From NCBI GenBank assembly GCA_003990955.1, contig BIFV01000008.1, positions 737,066-801,065 of the forward strand: a DNA stretch of 64,000 nucleotides. Reading direction: 5' to 3'. A program made the translations under genes and the position numbers. Source of the DNA: Sporomusaceae bacterium FL31 (GTDB lineage Bacteria; Bacillota; Negativicutes; DSM-1736; Dendrosporobacteraceae). The notes beneath the pieces were generated by a model, which was given only the letters and a program-made list of their open reading frames with translations, was not told where the DNA came from and did no database searches. This document shows, piece by piece, positions 34,867 through 42,478 of this stretch. Every line of letters starts with the position of its first letter. Position 1 is the stretch's first letter.

Positions 34867-36096
34867 TTACATAACACCGTTATAATCTTCAAAATATGTT
34901 TTATATTCTATACTTAGTTGACTCTCAGGAAATAAAAATGCATACAAGTCAACAAAATAATCATCTGTCATACTTGCAATATAATCCACAACAATATCAT
35001 TAGGCTCAATTTGCACATAGCCACGTTCCCTATGCCTATAATAGTTGTAAAGAATCGAATAATTAATATGATGTTTAAATATTGGTGATTGATATTTTTT
35101 TGAATATACATCATCCAATAGTTTATCATAAACTCTTGACATCATTGGTTTTATTTTATTATCGTATGCATAGTCGATTTCTGGATCGCGATATATTAGC
35201 CTATTATTTTCTTCCTTTAGCTTACAAAAGTCATAGTAAACTTCATCATCAATTTTGAGAAAATTTTGTCCTAAACTATTTTTTACAACATTTATAATCA
35301 TATTTTTTACAATTTCGCTATTACTTGTTCCTAATGCTGCATTATGCTTAAACCTATCTTTAGAGTATTTTCTAGTTCGAGCTGCATCTTGCCTATCCTT
35401 GCCAACATAGGCGATCATATCGCTAATCCTCACTACACAGCCTTCAAGAGTACATGGCGTTAATTTAGCAATTTCATCTTTATTTGTATAACAAGCTTCC
35501 ACCTTTTTATCAAACTCGTCAAAATCATAAGGTGGTATTGGCTGGTAATGTGAAAAAGCTTTTTCACCATTATGACAAAGTATTCCATCTAAAGTTTGCA
35601 GTGTCAGATTGCTATTAGTTATAGTTTGTAGCACTCGAACACTATGTACATTATGATTAAAAAAACGTTTTGTATTCGCATTATACTTTTCACTTAGGTA
35701 TGTTTCCCCAACATGTCCAAATGGAGTATGCCCCATATCATGTCCTATAGCAATTGCCTCAATTAAATCTAAATTTAAATTTAATGATTGTCCAATTGTC
35801 CTAGCAATTCTGGAAACCAGTTGTACATGTAAACTTCTCCGCGTAATATCATCATTTTTATAAAAAGAAAAAACTTGAGTCTTATCTGCATACCGATTGT
35901 AAAATATATTGTGTAATATTCTATCAACGTCAATAGTAAAAGCTGATTTACAATAATCTTCAGAGGCCTTACGCGAGTATTTTGTTATATAGTCCGAATC
36001 TTTCGTTGCGAAATCGGATAAACCTTTATTCCGCATTTCTCTTTGTTTCACTAGTACTTCAACTTGCCACTCTTCAAATTCAAAGAAGTTACTCAT
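34867..36096 (-). CDS. dgt: dGTPase-like HD-domain deoxynucleotide triphosphohydrolase
   Basis: A 409-aa protein. The N-terminal dGTPase signature includes DVDRILHNIFYNRYADKTQV, a first metal His in RSLHVQLVSRIARTIG, the HD in AIAIGHDMGHTPFGHVGE (about 118-135), and a metal Asp in VVRISDMIAYVGKDRQDA. Predicted to hydrolyse dNTPs to deoxynucleoside and triphosphate. It lies 131 bases upstream of tcmP on the same strand inside an accessory island. Some dGTPases deplete dNTPs against phage, so a defence role is plausible, but it could also be housekeeping. ATG with AGGAGGG 5 bases before it. Confidence 0.88.
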   Translation of the reverse strand: MSNFFEFEEWQVEVLVKQREMRNKGLSDFATKDSDYITKYSRKASEDYCKSAFTIDVDRILHNIFYNRYADKTQVFSFYKNDDITRRSLHVQLVSRIARTIGQSLNLNLDLIEAIAIGHDMGHTPFGHVGETYLSEKYNANTKRFFNHNVHSVRVLQTITNSNLTLQTLDGILCHNGEKAFSHYQPIPPYDFDEFDKKVEACYTNKDEIAKLTPCTLEGCVVRISDMIAYVGKDRQDAARTRKYSKDRFKHNAALGTSNSEIVKNMIINVVKNSLGQNFLKIDDEVYYDFCKLKEENNRLIYRDPEIDYAYDNKIKPMMSRVYDKLLDDVYSKKYQSPIFKHHINYSILYNYYRHRERGYVQIEPNDIVVDYIASMTDDYFVDLYAFLFPESQLSIEYKTYFEDYNGVM

Positions 36097-36193
36097 TTGT
36101 TCCCTCCTACATTGCTAGAATATACTAGAATATATTTTTATTCCTGCTTACCCCTTAATTTACCATTTATATTCCCACTTACAAGATAAAACC

Positions 36194-36222
36194 CCTGCTA
36201 TATTTATACAAAATATAGCAGG
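36194..36222 (-). terminator. Hairpin, likely terminator of a minus-strand transcript
   Basis: CCTGCTATATTT / AAATATAGCAGG, a 12-bp stem with a 5-base loop. On the minus strand GGTTTTATC follows. It would stop transcription coming from 36586-37059 before the dGTPase gene. Confidence 0.6.
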
Positions 36223-36433
36223 AGCCACTTTGTTCCTGAGAAACTAATTTCAAATCCTCAATATCTTGTTTCAAAACTGAATCTGATTTTTACGCACCTT
36301 TTTCTTTTCGAGAAAAGGATTATTATTGATACCTTTCCTCTTTAAGCATTTTTGTAATTATTATTGCAGTTATCTTTCCTTTTTCACGATATCTACATCG
36401 GCTGCCTCTTCTACTGCCTTAATATCTTCCGAT

Positions 36434-36468
36434 GATATGTGACTATATAACTTATATAGTCACATATC
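36434..36468. repeat. 35-base perfect palindrome (17+1+17)
   Basis: GATATGTGACTATATAA, then C, then the exact complement TTATATAGTCACATATC. There is no adjoining T run on either strand, so it is more like a protein-binding site, a recombination site or an origin-like element than a terminator. Confidence 0.7.
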
Positions 36469-36585
36469 AAGTAATTCAAGTAAATTTTTTACTTGATAAA
36501 TAGCCAAGTTTTTTCGAGTCATACTATAAGTTCTTAAACCAAACACCTGTGTGGTAGTTTATTTTAAACGCGCTTTACTAATGTC

Positions 36586-37059
36586 CTAAAGAACAATACT
36601 TGAAAAATCATGCTGAAGTACTCGAGGTTTTCTATATGAAAAGCTTAACAAATTCCATTTTTGGTACTCTAGCTCAATTTCAGGATAAAAATTCTGAAAG
36701 ATATATTTCATAAATTTACTAAAGCAAATAGGTTCATCAACGTGGAGTCTGGTCTCGTAGTTTTGAGTGTGCATATGTACTAATGGATGCTTTTCAGTCT
36801 CTTTCTCAGCGTCAAAATCTATTCTTATAGGGCTACGCATTATTACCTTATCCATCCACTTAGGATCGGTCATAAAATCCTCATATTGATTTTGTGGTGT
36901 AAAAACATCTGTGAGACTAGTATCATTAATATAAGGAGCTGGCCACCATAAATGACTATGATTAATCAGATTTTGTCCGTTAAAACTTAGTGAAGACCGA
37001 ATGATAGAGCCATCAAACAATAAAGCAGAGGGACGTTCATTTTGCTTCACATCTCTCAT
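36586..37059 (-). pseudogene. DUF2290-like protein, 5' end replaced by a REP-type repeat
   Basis: A 157-codon frame whose body (RSPIRIDFDAEKETEKHPLVHMHTQNYETRLHVDEPI-FSKFMKYIFQNFYPE) resembles the C-terminal two thirds of DUF2290, a family found in mobile regions with no known function. The first dozen residues (MRDVKQNERPSA) are encoded by the right-hand side of a palindromic repeat shared with 50899-50962 and 56758-56829, so they are not the native N-terminus. There is no ribosome site before the ATG. I read it as a truncated gene; the family assignment is from memory of motif order and moderately sure. Confidence 0.55.
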
Positions 37060-37087
37060 GTAGTGAGAAGCAATAAGAACGTCCCCT
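37028..37087. repeat. REP-like palindromic repeat A, copy 1
   Basis: GGGACGTTC (37030-37038) and GAACGTCCC (37077-37085) form the ends, with TTGCTTC and GAAGCAA inside. Same core as the copies at 50899 and 56758; centre sequence differs. Confidence 0.85.
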
Positions 37088-37145
37088 GGCTTCTTATTAC
37101 AAGTATCTCTGTGTTTTGCTAATACATTCTGTCCCTCTGTCCCTG

Positions 37146-37493
37146 TTAAATATCTGCATCTGTTGCAAAAGCCTCCGCACCTATTGGTGAAATTGTGACA
37201 AAAAGGCGCAAGACATCTTCGCGGCTGTTTATAACCTGCAGGCTTTCCTGCCCATCAACCTGCATTAACTCGCCCACCTGCAACGAGGTTTCATTGCCAT
37301 CTGTGACAACCTTGGCATTACCCTCTAGGACCTGCAGGAGAAGAGTGGATTCTAGATGTGTGTGTCCTGGCAGTATTGCCCCTTTTGCAATGTTCAGTAT
37401 AAAGGCAATTACATTATCACTTTTGAAAATCATTCGCTTGGCGATTTTTTTCTGAGGCTCATGGAAATAATCATTGAAAATAAACTTGTTCAT
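37146..37493 (-). CDS. Small cupin-domain protein
   Basis: A 115-aa single-domain cupin. The metal-site motif GAILPGHTHLESTLLLQVLEG (about 38-58) gives G-x5-H-x-H-x3-4-E. The second motif, GELMQVDGQESLQVIN, lacks the usual His, so a metal site would be incomplete. ATG with AAAGGAGG 7 bases before. Monocistronic on the minus strand; function not predictable beyond small-molecule binding. Confidence 0.8.
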   Translation of the reverse strand: MNKFIFNDYFHEPQKKIAKRMIFKSDNVIAFILNIAKGAILPGHTHLESTLLLQVLEGNAKVVTDGNETSLQVGELMQVDGQESLQVINSREDVLRLFVTISPIGAEAFATDADI

Positions 37494-37835
37494 AGATAAA
37501 TCCTCCTTTAATTTTAGATTTTAATATACCCTAATTGAGGCATATATAACTAATCTCTTTTCTGCAAAATGTTCGAATATCTTATAAGGAAACAACCATC
37601 AGGATGCCAAAGGATGATATCGAGCTTTGGTGCTACCTTTATTCCAGACACCACCTGATTTCAAAGGCAGGCGTTTCTTTTTTGCCGTTTATATTCTATT
37701 CAGTCCTTATTCCTATGAACCTTTTTCAATGGTTTATCATAGGTCCATAAATGAAATCAGAAATAATATTGACATAAAGAACGTCCATACTATCCTAACG
37801 ATCTCGAATTACTAAAGTAATGAAAATCCATAAAG
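37494..37835. other. Intergenic region, nothing recognised
   Basis: AT-rich. An open frame at 37627-37815 on the plus strand has no ribosome site and no recognisable sequence. I see no hairpin or operator worth naming. Confidence 0.3.
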
Positions 37836-38105
37836 TTAGCTATCTGTTTTAATGGCTTCTTCAAATACTTTACGTACAATATCTTTTGTAGTGCCACCTT
37901 CAAAAATTTTACGCTTTTCTACATAATAAGTTGGAACATAATAATAGTCGTATTGCTTTGCAATTGCAGGAGCCTTCTCTTCGTCAATGATTTCCACTTT
38001 AATATCGTTATATTTCGGATTCTCTTGCTTTACTTCATCAATCCAATCAATTGCTCTTTTACAATGTGGGCACCAATCTGTTATAAGTACAGTAACACTT
38101 TTCAT
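37836..38105 (-). CDS. Small thioredoxin/glutaredoxin-like protein
   Basis: An 89-aa thioredoxin-fold protein with the active-site motif WCPHCKRA (CPHC, about 11-14) and cis-Pro in YYVPTYYVE (about 58). Likely cytoplasmic thiol-disulfide oxidoreductase; the CPHC motif also occurs in DsbA-like enzymes, but there is no signal peptide. ATG with AAAGGTGG 8 bases before. Confidence 0.85.
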   Translation of the reverse strand: MKSVTVLITDWCPHCKRAIDWIDEVKQENPKYNDIKVEIIDEEKAPAIAKQYDYYYVPTYYVEKRKIFEGGTTKDIVRKVFEEAIKTDS

Positions 38106-38147
38106 AAGTCTACCACCTTTCTTTTAATTGCATCATTACCTTCTAAC

Positions 38148-38215
38148 TGTGTGTCGCGGGGACAGTTCCTGTGACACAGGTAAATTTCCCCTTAGCTTAG
38201 TATTCCTTTTAGATA
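38148..38215. repeat. REP-like palindromic repeat B, copy 1
   Basis: GTGTCGCGGGGAC / GTTCCTGTGACAC form an imperfect stem, and the flank TTTCCCCTTAGCTTAGTATTCC also matches the flank of copy 2 at 54876-54940. The shared flank shows that the unit is larger than the stem. Confidence 0.75.
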
Positions 38216-38228
38216 AACGCCCACATAC

Positions 38229-38612
38229 TTAATTACTTATTATTTCATGACCATCATTGTGTAGTGCAATTATTGCATATTCTAAGTCTTTTTCTTTTAC
38301 TAAAATATAATCGGTATTATAGGTGGAGACTGCAAAGATACCTAATCCAGCATTAGCAAGAGCTGCCGTAATTTTAGCTAATATTCCTACTAGCCCAAAA
38401 TCCAATGTTCCTTGAACCTTAAAAGCCCTCCAACCCCGCTCACATAAAACATCTTTAGGTATATTATCTTCTGAACAAACTATCGAAAGTTCTTCTGGCG
38501 TTTTAGTAATGGAGAAAAATTCCCCTTTACATGTCCAAATTGGAACTGCCGACTGCGCATCTAATTTACAAACACCTATTTTATTAGGCAAAATCTCAAG
38601 TGTTAATTTCAT
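38229..38612 (-). CDS. ACT-domain protein
   Basis: A 127-aa protein. MKLTLEILPNKIGVCKLDA opens a first ACT-like half and VQGTLDFGLVGILAKITAALANAGLGIFAVSTYNTDYILVK is a clear ACT domain (about 58-110), as in the CASTOR-like ACT_7 group. Predicted amino-acid or ligand binding. ATG at 38612 with GGGAG 9 bases before. The N-terminal extension to 38651 is not supported. Downstream lies REP-like repeat B. Confidence 0.8.
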   Translation of the reverse strand: MKLTLEILPNKIGVCKLDAQSAVPIWTCKGEFFSITKTPEELSIVCSEDNIPKDVLCERGWRAFKVQGTLDFGLVGILAKITAALANAGLGIFAVSTYNTDYILVKEKDLEYAIIALHNDGHEIISN

Positions 38613-38682
38613 TGAGTTCAGCTCCCATAGTTTTATCAATCCACCTTCCAAACACTCTAAATAAGCATTTCTTAATGGTTAT

Positions 38683-39183
38683 TTAGCTTAGGAAACGTCC
38701 CCTCGCTTCCCTGATATTAATAAAATAGACAGCTTGACTAATTGATGGCTTCCGTCCTTGTTCATAATGTGCAATACCTTCAAGCATTTCTTTATATGGA
38801 GTTCTCCCTAAACGGTCATACAATAACCTAACATTGTATTCTTGAGCAATTTGTACTGTGTTACCCTTTTCATCAATATCTTCATCTGCTTTATACAAAA
38901 CCTTTTCTGCCAGAACATGATTTTCAAGCAACTGATATATATAGTTTTGTGTTGTATTCCCAAACAGGGGGTCGATTACCATATCCCAATCCTGAATGTA
39001 AATATATATATAATCTTTCGCGTCAAATAAATCTTCAAATAACGTAATCACCCTTGTTATTACTTGATTGATTCTCTCATCAGAACCGTTTTTAGAAGGT
39101 TCACCCAATTCATATCTAATGTTAATGTCATTCTGTAAATTAGGAAAGTTTTCATCTATATATTCAAGCAATTTATTTATCAT
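38683..39183 (-). CDS. DUF3885-type immunity-like protein, C-terminus apparently cut by repeat A
   Basis: A 166-aa protein. INIRYELGEPSKNGSDERINQVITRVITLFEDLF and MLEGIAHYEQGRKPSISQAVYFIN match DUF3885, a family common in toxin-immunity loci. Family members continue past YFIN with a Phe/Met-Tyr-Asp-Asp-Arg-Gly stretch; here only IREARGRFLS follows. The bases coding the end (AACGTCCCCTCGCTTC, 38694-38709) match one arm of repeat A, so the last motif was probably lost through insertion or recombination. ATG with GGAGG 6 bases before. Confidence 0.75.
   Translation of the reverse strand: MINKLLEYIDENFPNLQNDINIRYELGEPSKNGSDERINQVITRVITLFEDLFDAKDYIYIYIQDWDMVIDPLFGNTTQNYIYQLLENHVLAEKVLYKADEDIDEKGNTVQIAQEYNVRLLYDRLGRTPYKEMLEGIAHYEQGRKPSISQAVYFINIREARGRFLS
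38694..38709. repeat. Solo arm of REP-like repeat A
   Basis: AACGTCCCCTCGCTTC differs by one base from the right arm of the copy at 56758-56829. The matching left arm is missing. It lies inside the 3' end of the DUF3885 gene. Confidence 0.55.
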
Positions 39184-39279
39184 TTACATCCTCCATCGTA
39201 GAATAAACTTCTACGAATTGGCTCCGCTGCTTTCTTTAGTTGGCTTATGTATGCAATTTGGCAATAATTCGCTTAGCAA

Positions 39280-39496
39280 TCAATAAGCAGTCTTTTTCAC
39301 TCCGTTTAAACATATCGTCAAAACACCGTACAAAAATTTGATAGATTCCTCTTCTAGTTCTTGTGTACTATTTATCTCCTGAAGTAGGTTTACGATTTTA
39401 AGAATTTCTAACTTATACTCATCTCTTGGAGCATGGGGTAATAGATTTACGGGGTCCCATCATTTATCACTTCTCCACAATGTTGTATGTATTCAT
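39280..39496 (-). pseudogene. DUF1871-like gene with two frameshifts
   Basis: Behind GAAGGAGAG the ATG at 39496 reads MNTYNIVEK and then stops. After one missing base the next words are I-N, and after a second missing base W-D-P-V-N-L-L-P-H-A-P-R-D-E-Y continues in a clean frame to ITICLNGVKKTAY (stop at 39280). DUF1871 proteins begin the same way, with N-E-W-D-P and a following A-P-x-D-E-Y. So this is a small immunity-type gene broken by two single-base deletions near its start, or a pair of sequencing errors in AAGTGATAAATGATGG. Confidence 0.65.
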
Positions 39497-39545
39497 ACGC
39501 TCTCCTTCCATTTTAACTATTACTTTAAACTCCTCGGCATAAGGT

Positions 39546-39995
39546 TTAAAGGCTACTAAAAATTTCTTTATATTTGCAGACGTATCTTTTTATCGAACCG
39601 TAAATTTGCCTTTTTGCCAGATAATATTCGTCAGTAAGTACATCTATTTCTCTGATTATTTTCTCATTTAATAGACTATCACTATTTCGTAAATTGACCA
39701 AAAAAGAACAACTATCTTCTTCGGAGATGTGACCGTTCAATAGTTCCATATAGCAAAGACCAAAGAGAGCATTCACAGCATATCCCATACGTTGCTCGCC
39801 CTCCAACTCTTTTAGTTTCGATGAAATTTCGACGCTTTTCTTTTTATGTAAAAGCGAAACCTCAATTAAAGTATAATCGGGTTCTCGGTTTTGGTCGATA
39901 TAATCATCGATCCAGCGAATAACTTCATCTTTACTAAAGAATCCGCAATTTAAACCAAGGCGATAAACTTCAGCAAGTTCTTTTATTGTAAGCAT
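39546..39995 (-). CDS. Small helical protein, immunity-like by context
   Basis: A 149-aa soluble helical protein. The N-terminal MLTIKELAEVYRLGLNCGFFSKDEVIRWIDDYI looks like the start of small immunity proteins in polymorphic-toxin loci, but I cannot assign a named family. ATG with GGGGGA 6 bases before, so it is probably expressed. It lies between a decayed DUF1871 gene and a DUF6966-like gene, on the same strand as all members of the array. Confidence 0.6.
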   Translation of the reverse strand: MLTIKELAEVYRLGLNCGFFSKDEVIRWIDDYIDQNREPDYTLIEVSLLHKKKSVEISSKLKELEGEQRMGYAVNALFGLCYMELLNGHISEEDSCSFLVNLRNSDSLLNEKIIREIDVLTDEYYLAKRQIYGSIKRYVCKYKEIFSSL

Positions 39996-40021
39996 TTCTT
40001 ATCCCCCATCGCTTGAATGGA

Positions 40022-40753
40022 TTAATGCATTGATAAGTTATCTTCAGATGGCTCAAAAACTTCCGTGTGAAAAAGCAGACCTTTTCTTTTTTGTTTTTCC
40101 CATCGATAAACTGCTGTATCTTCACTATTACATATCGGGCATGGCCTTAACCATCCCGTACGGTTACTTATAACGATATTGCTTTTTGTTATTACTTTCT
40201 TTAAATTTCCTCTGTACTCTTGCACTTCAGGAATGTCTAACTGAAATGTCTTTTCAGTGTAGTAGATTAGATTACTAGAAATCATAGCCTGAGTAATGCC
40301 ATTCCGCACTAAAACATGAGCGACATAGCTTTCTAGTTCATTAACAGACAATTCCGCATAACCACAGGACAGACATCTCCACCCCTGTAGTTTGTAACTA
40401 TATCTCCCCATACCCTTAACAATTTCTTCTAAAGTAATTTCTTTCTGGTCGTTTAAAGAAACAGCGAAAGTGTAACATAGCGAACATAGATCTAATAGTA
40501 AAGAATTTACCCATGGTTCCTGTGATTTCGTAATACTATGCTTATTCTCAGTACAGATAATTAAATCATTTAATGATCCCATTCCACCGTAAGCCGAAAG
40601 ATGATGCCGGACTGACTTTTCAATTTCCCATTTAGCTAAGTCCGTAGCTATCCATTTTGACCAAGAACTTACTCCTGATTGCTCCAAAACAAATTTCAAG
40701 GCAAGTAATGAGTCACGATATAGCAGTTCAATATCTGTTCTATCTAAATACAT
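40022..40753 (-). CDS. DUF6966-like protein with C-terminal zinc-ribbon
   Basis: A 243-aa protein. The first 75 residues (ALKFVLEQSGVSSWSKWIATDLAKWE and HLSAYGGMGSLNDLIICTEN) resemble DUF6966, a family seen among immunity proteins. The C-terminal part has two CxxC pairs, WRCLSCGY and CPICNSED, which could form a split zinc-ribbon. This combination is unusual. ATG with GGAGG 9 bases before. Lies 26 bases upstream of the helical gene at 39546 and probably shares a transcript with it. Confidence 0.6.
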   Translation of the reverse strand: MYLDRTDIELLYRDSLLALKFVLEQSGVSSWSKWIATDLAKWEIEKSVRHHLSAYGGMGSLNDLIICTENKHSITKSQEPWVNSLLLDLCSLCYTFAVSLNDQKEITLEEIVKGMGRYSYKLQGWRCLSCGYAELSVNELESYVAHVLVRNGITQAMISSNLIYYTEKTFQLDIPEVQEYRGNLKKVITKSNIVISNRTGWLRPCPICNSEDTAVYRWEKQKRKGLLFHTEVFEPSEDNLSMH

Positions 40754-40827
40754 TCTGAATTACCTCCGAAGAATCTACACTACACTACAATTAAGTAAAT
40801 AAGTATATTTATCCTGCAAATACAAAA

Positions 40828-40848
40828 ACCAGCACTTTAAGTGCTGAT
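40828..40848 (-). terminator. Terminator after barstar-like gene
   Basis: CAGCACTT / AAGTGCTG hairpin, 4 bases from the barstar stop, followed on the minus strand by GGTTTTTGTATTTG. Confidence 0.7.
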
Positions 40849-40850
40849 TT

Positions 40851-41246
40851 TTATTGTAGTTTCAATTCAATATTGTCATGACTTTGAATTATCTTGATGA
40901 TTACCTCAAATAATGTTTCGCCCTTTTTCTGTTTTGCATCTTCTAAAGAATAACTTACATTGTTCGCATTTGTCGGGTGACATCTCGTTAACATTCTTTC
41001 GTAATGTTTAATAGTTGCATCATATCCGAAATCATCTCTACTTTTTTTTGCGTTTTCCCATATAATAACGATTGGTTCTCCATATTCGTGAACGCCAAAC
41101 CCTCCGCGCAACAAGTCATTTAAAGCATCTAAATTATGTCCAGTTTTCCACGGCAGCCCTTTTGTAAGCACCTTATCTATTTCATCATAGAACCCATCAA
41201 TATCATTATATCTATTTCCATCTATTATTATTTTCTTCTTATTCAT
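40851..41246 (-). CDS. Barstar-family (ribonuclease inhibitor) protein
   Basis: A 131-aa protein. DGNRYNDIDGFYDEIDKVL and WKTGHNLDALNDLLRGGFG are the barstar signature, in which the NLDAL-D region faces the RNase active site; VIIWENAKKS is the conserved strand. Predicted to neutralise a barnase-like toxin. No barnase-like gene was seen in the window. ATG at 41246 with GGTGAG 4 bases before; it overlaps the 3' end of the WapI-like gene by 8 bases, so the two are coupled. Confidence 0.85.
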   Translation of the reverse strand: MNKKKIIIDGNRYNDIDGFYDEIDKVLTKGLPWKTGHNLDALNDLLRGGFGVHEYGEPIVIIWENAKKSRDDFGYDATIKHYERMLTRCHPTNANNVSYSLEDAKQKKGETLFEVIIKIIQSHDNIELKLQ

Positions 41247-41717
41247 AGCTCTCACCGTACTCATACTTGTTATACCCTTTTAATCCTCCATATTTCTTTA
41301 CGATTGTTCTAAGTTCCTGAATTGTCGCGAAAAAATATGTTTGGTCACTAGAAATTTCGAATATCAATACGTTATTTTCATGAGTGAACTCCTGATATCG
41401 CCCCGTAATTAGAACTCTTCCTTTATCGTCAAATTCTATCTTTACTTCAAGAGTTTTATCGTACTCATTAATAAAAACAACTTTTCCGCTCAGGTTCTCA
41501 TAGGCGTGATTAAGCTGATGATAAAAGGTATAAACTTGGCCTGTACTAAAATACAGTTCCCCATTTGCACTATACCGCCCCTTACTGCCACACTGTATTT
41601 CAATATTCCCGCTCACTCATATCCACCTAATACCGATGTTCTTTCTGGGAAATCATACACTTCTTTAAATGTGATAGCAATAAACCCATTCGAACCTTTA
41701 ATTTTGAAAGAATCCAT
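41239..41717 (-). pseudogene. WapI-type immunity gene with one frameshift
   Basis: The ATG at 41717 behind GGAGAGG reads MDSFKIKGSNGFIAITFKEV and on to TSVLGGYE, then meets TGA at 41613-41615. One base shifted, the frame continues VSGNIEIQCGSKGRYSANGE and runs to YGESYE at 41239. The joined protein of about 158 residues matches the WapI-type immunity layout, with SDQTYFF and KYGGLKG near the end. The break lies in GGATATGAGTGAGCGGG; one extra base would restore the frame. Either a recent pseudogene or a sequencing error; a downstream GTG at 41616 could start a shortened product. Confidence 0.65.
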
Positions 41718-41743
41718 TAAACCTCTCCATTCCCACTGACAGC

Positions 41744-42208
41744 TTAGGTACACATTTTTGTTCTGGGGTCATTTTCATCGATGCACTTAATTCTTTCGTA
41801 TTCCTTAGCTCTAGCGTTATCATAAAGTTTTTCTAGAGTGGTAAGATTTTTACAATATAATTCAACATAACAGCAATCTGCAATTAACAAACATAATTCG
41901 CAATCGCTTTTTAGAAACTCCTCATATGTATTAAAATTACGTAAGTGCGTCCCCTTCGGAAATGCCTTTAAAGTTGTAAAAATCACATAATAGATGTTAC
42001 TCTTTATCAACTCATCAAAGATTACTCCGTCAACAACGTTTACATTATCAAATAAATCCTCATCTTGTTGGCCATACACCCGTTTCCATACTTCTGTACT
42101 ACATTCGATTTTCCAATTATACGGTGTACAATCAAGCGGTTCAAGTATTTGTGATAAGTGTTTTCCGTATTCATTAGGAATTTGAAAGCTAACTCCACGC
42201 TTCAGCAA
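41744..42208 (-). CDS. DUF2691-family protein
   Basis: A 154-aa protein. RGVSFQIPNEYGKHLSQILEPLDCTPYNWKIE matches the N-terminus of DUF2691, a small family in Bacilli and Clostridia often found among immunity genes; function unknown. Start: TTG at 42208 behind GAAGGTGA (4-base gap). It is the first gene of the immunity-type array on the minus strand, 27 bases ahead of the WapI-like gene. Confidence 0.75.
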   Translation of the reverse strand: MLKRGVSFQIPNEYGKHLSQILEPLDCTPYNWKIECSTEVWKRVYGQQDEDLFDNVNVVDGVIFDELIKSNIYYVIFTTLKAFPKGTHLRNFNTYEEFLKSDCELCLLIADCCYVELYCKNLTTLEKLYDNARAKEYERIKCIDENDPRTKMCT

Positions 42209-42478
42209 ATTATCACCTTCTCAATATCCCATTATTCGTGAATTACCATGACTTTAAACTGTTAACCTCATACTTTATAACATCTCTAAAAGACTCCATT
42301 TCTTGCAAACTAAACAATACACTAATGATAAATTCCCGTTTGTCTACATATATCCTTTTAAATAAAAAAACAGCCCACTAAAGCTGTTTAACTCAAAATG
42401 TAAATATTAGTTCCATTAGTCGACATGTCACCAATGTCACGTATGGAGCATCTGAAAAGGTATCTAGAAAACTACCAG
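42209..42478. other. Right flank of the immunity array
   Basis: No gene. A weak hairpin AAACAGC / GCTGTTT lies at 42368-42389. Confidence 0.35.

Larger units (their letters stand above)
36097..36585. other. Palindrome-rich intergenic region upstream of the dGTPase gene
   Basis: No gene. It carries a hairpin at 36194-36222, a 35-base near-perfect palindrome at 36434-36468, and an inverted repeat of ATCAAGTAA (from 36466) with TTACTTGAT (near 36488-36496). Confidence 0.5.

Noticed and set aside
37627..37815. 62-codon plus-strand frame in the cupin/thioredoxin interval
   Set aside because: No ribosome site, no recognisable motif, base composition of intergenic DNA.
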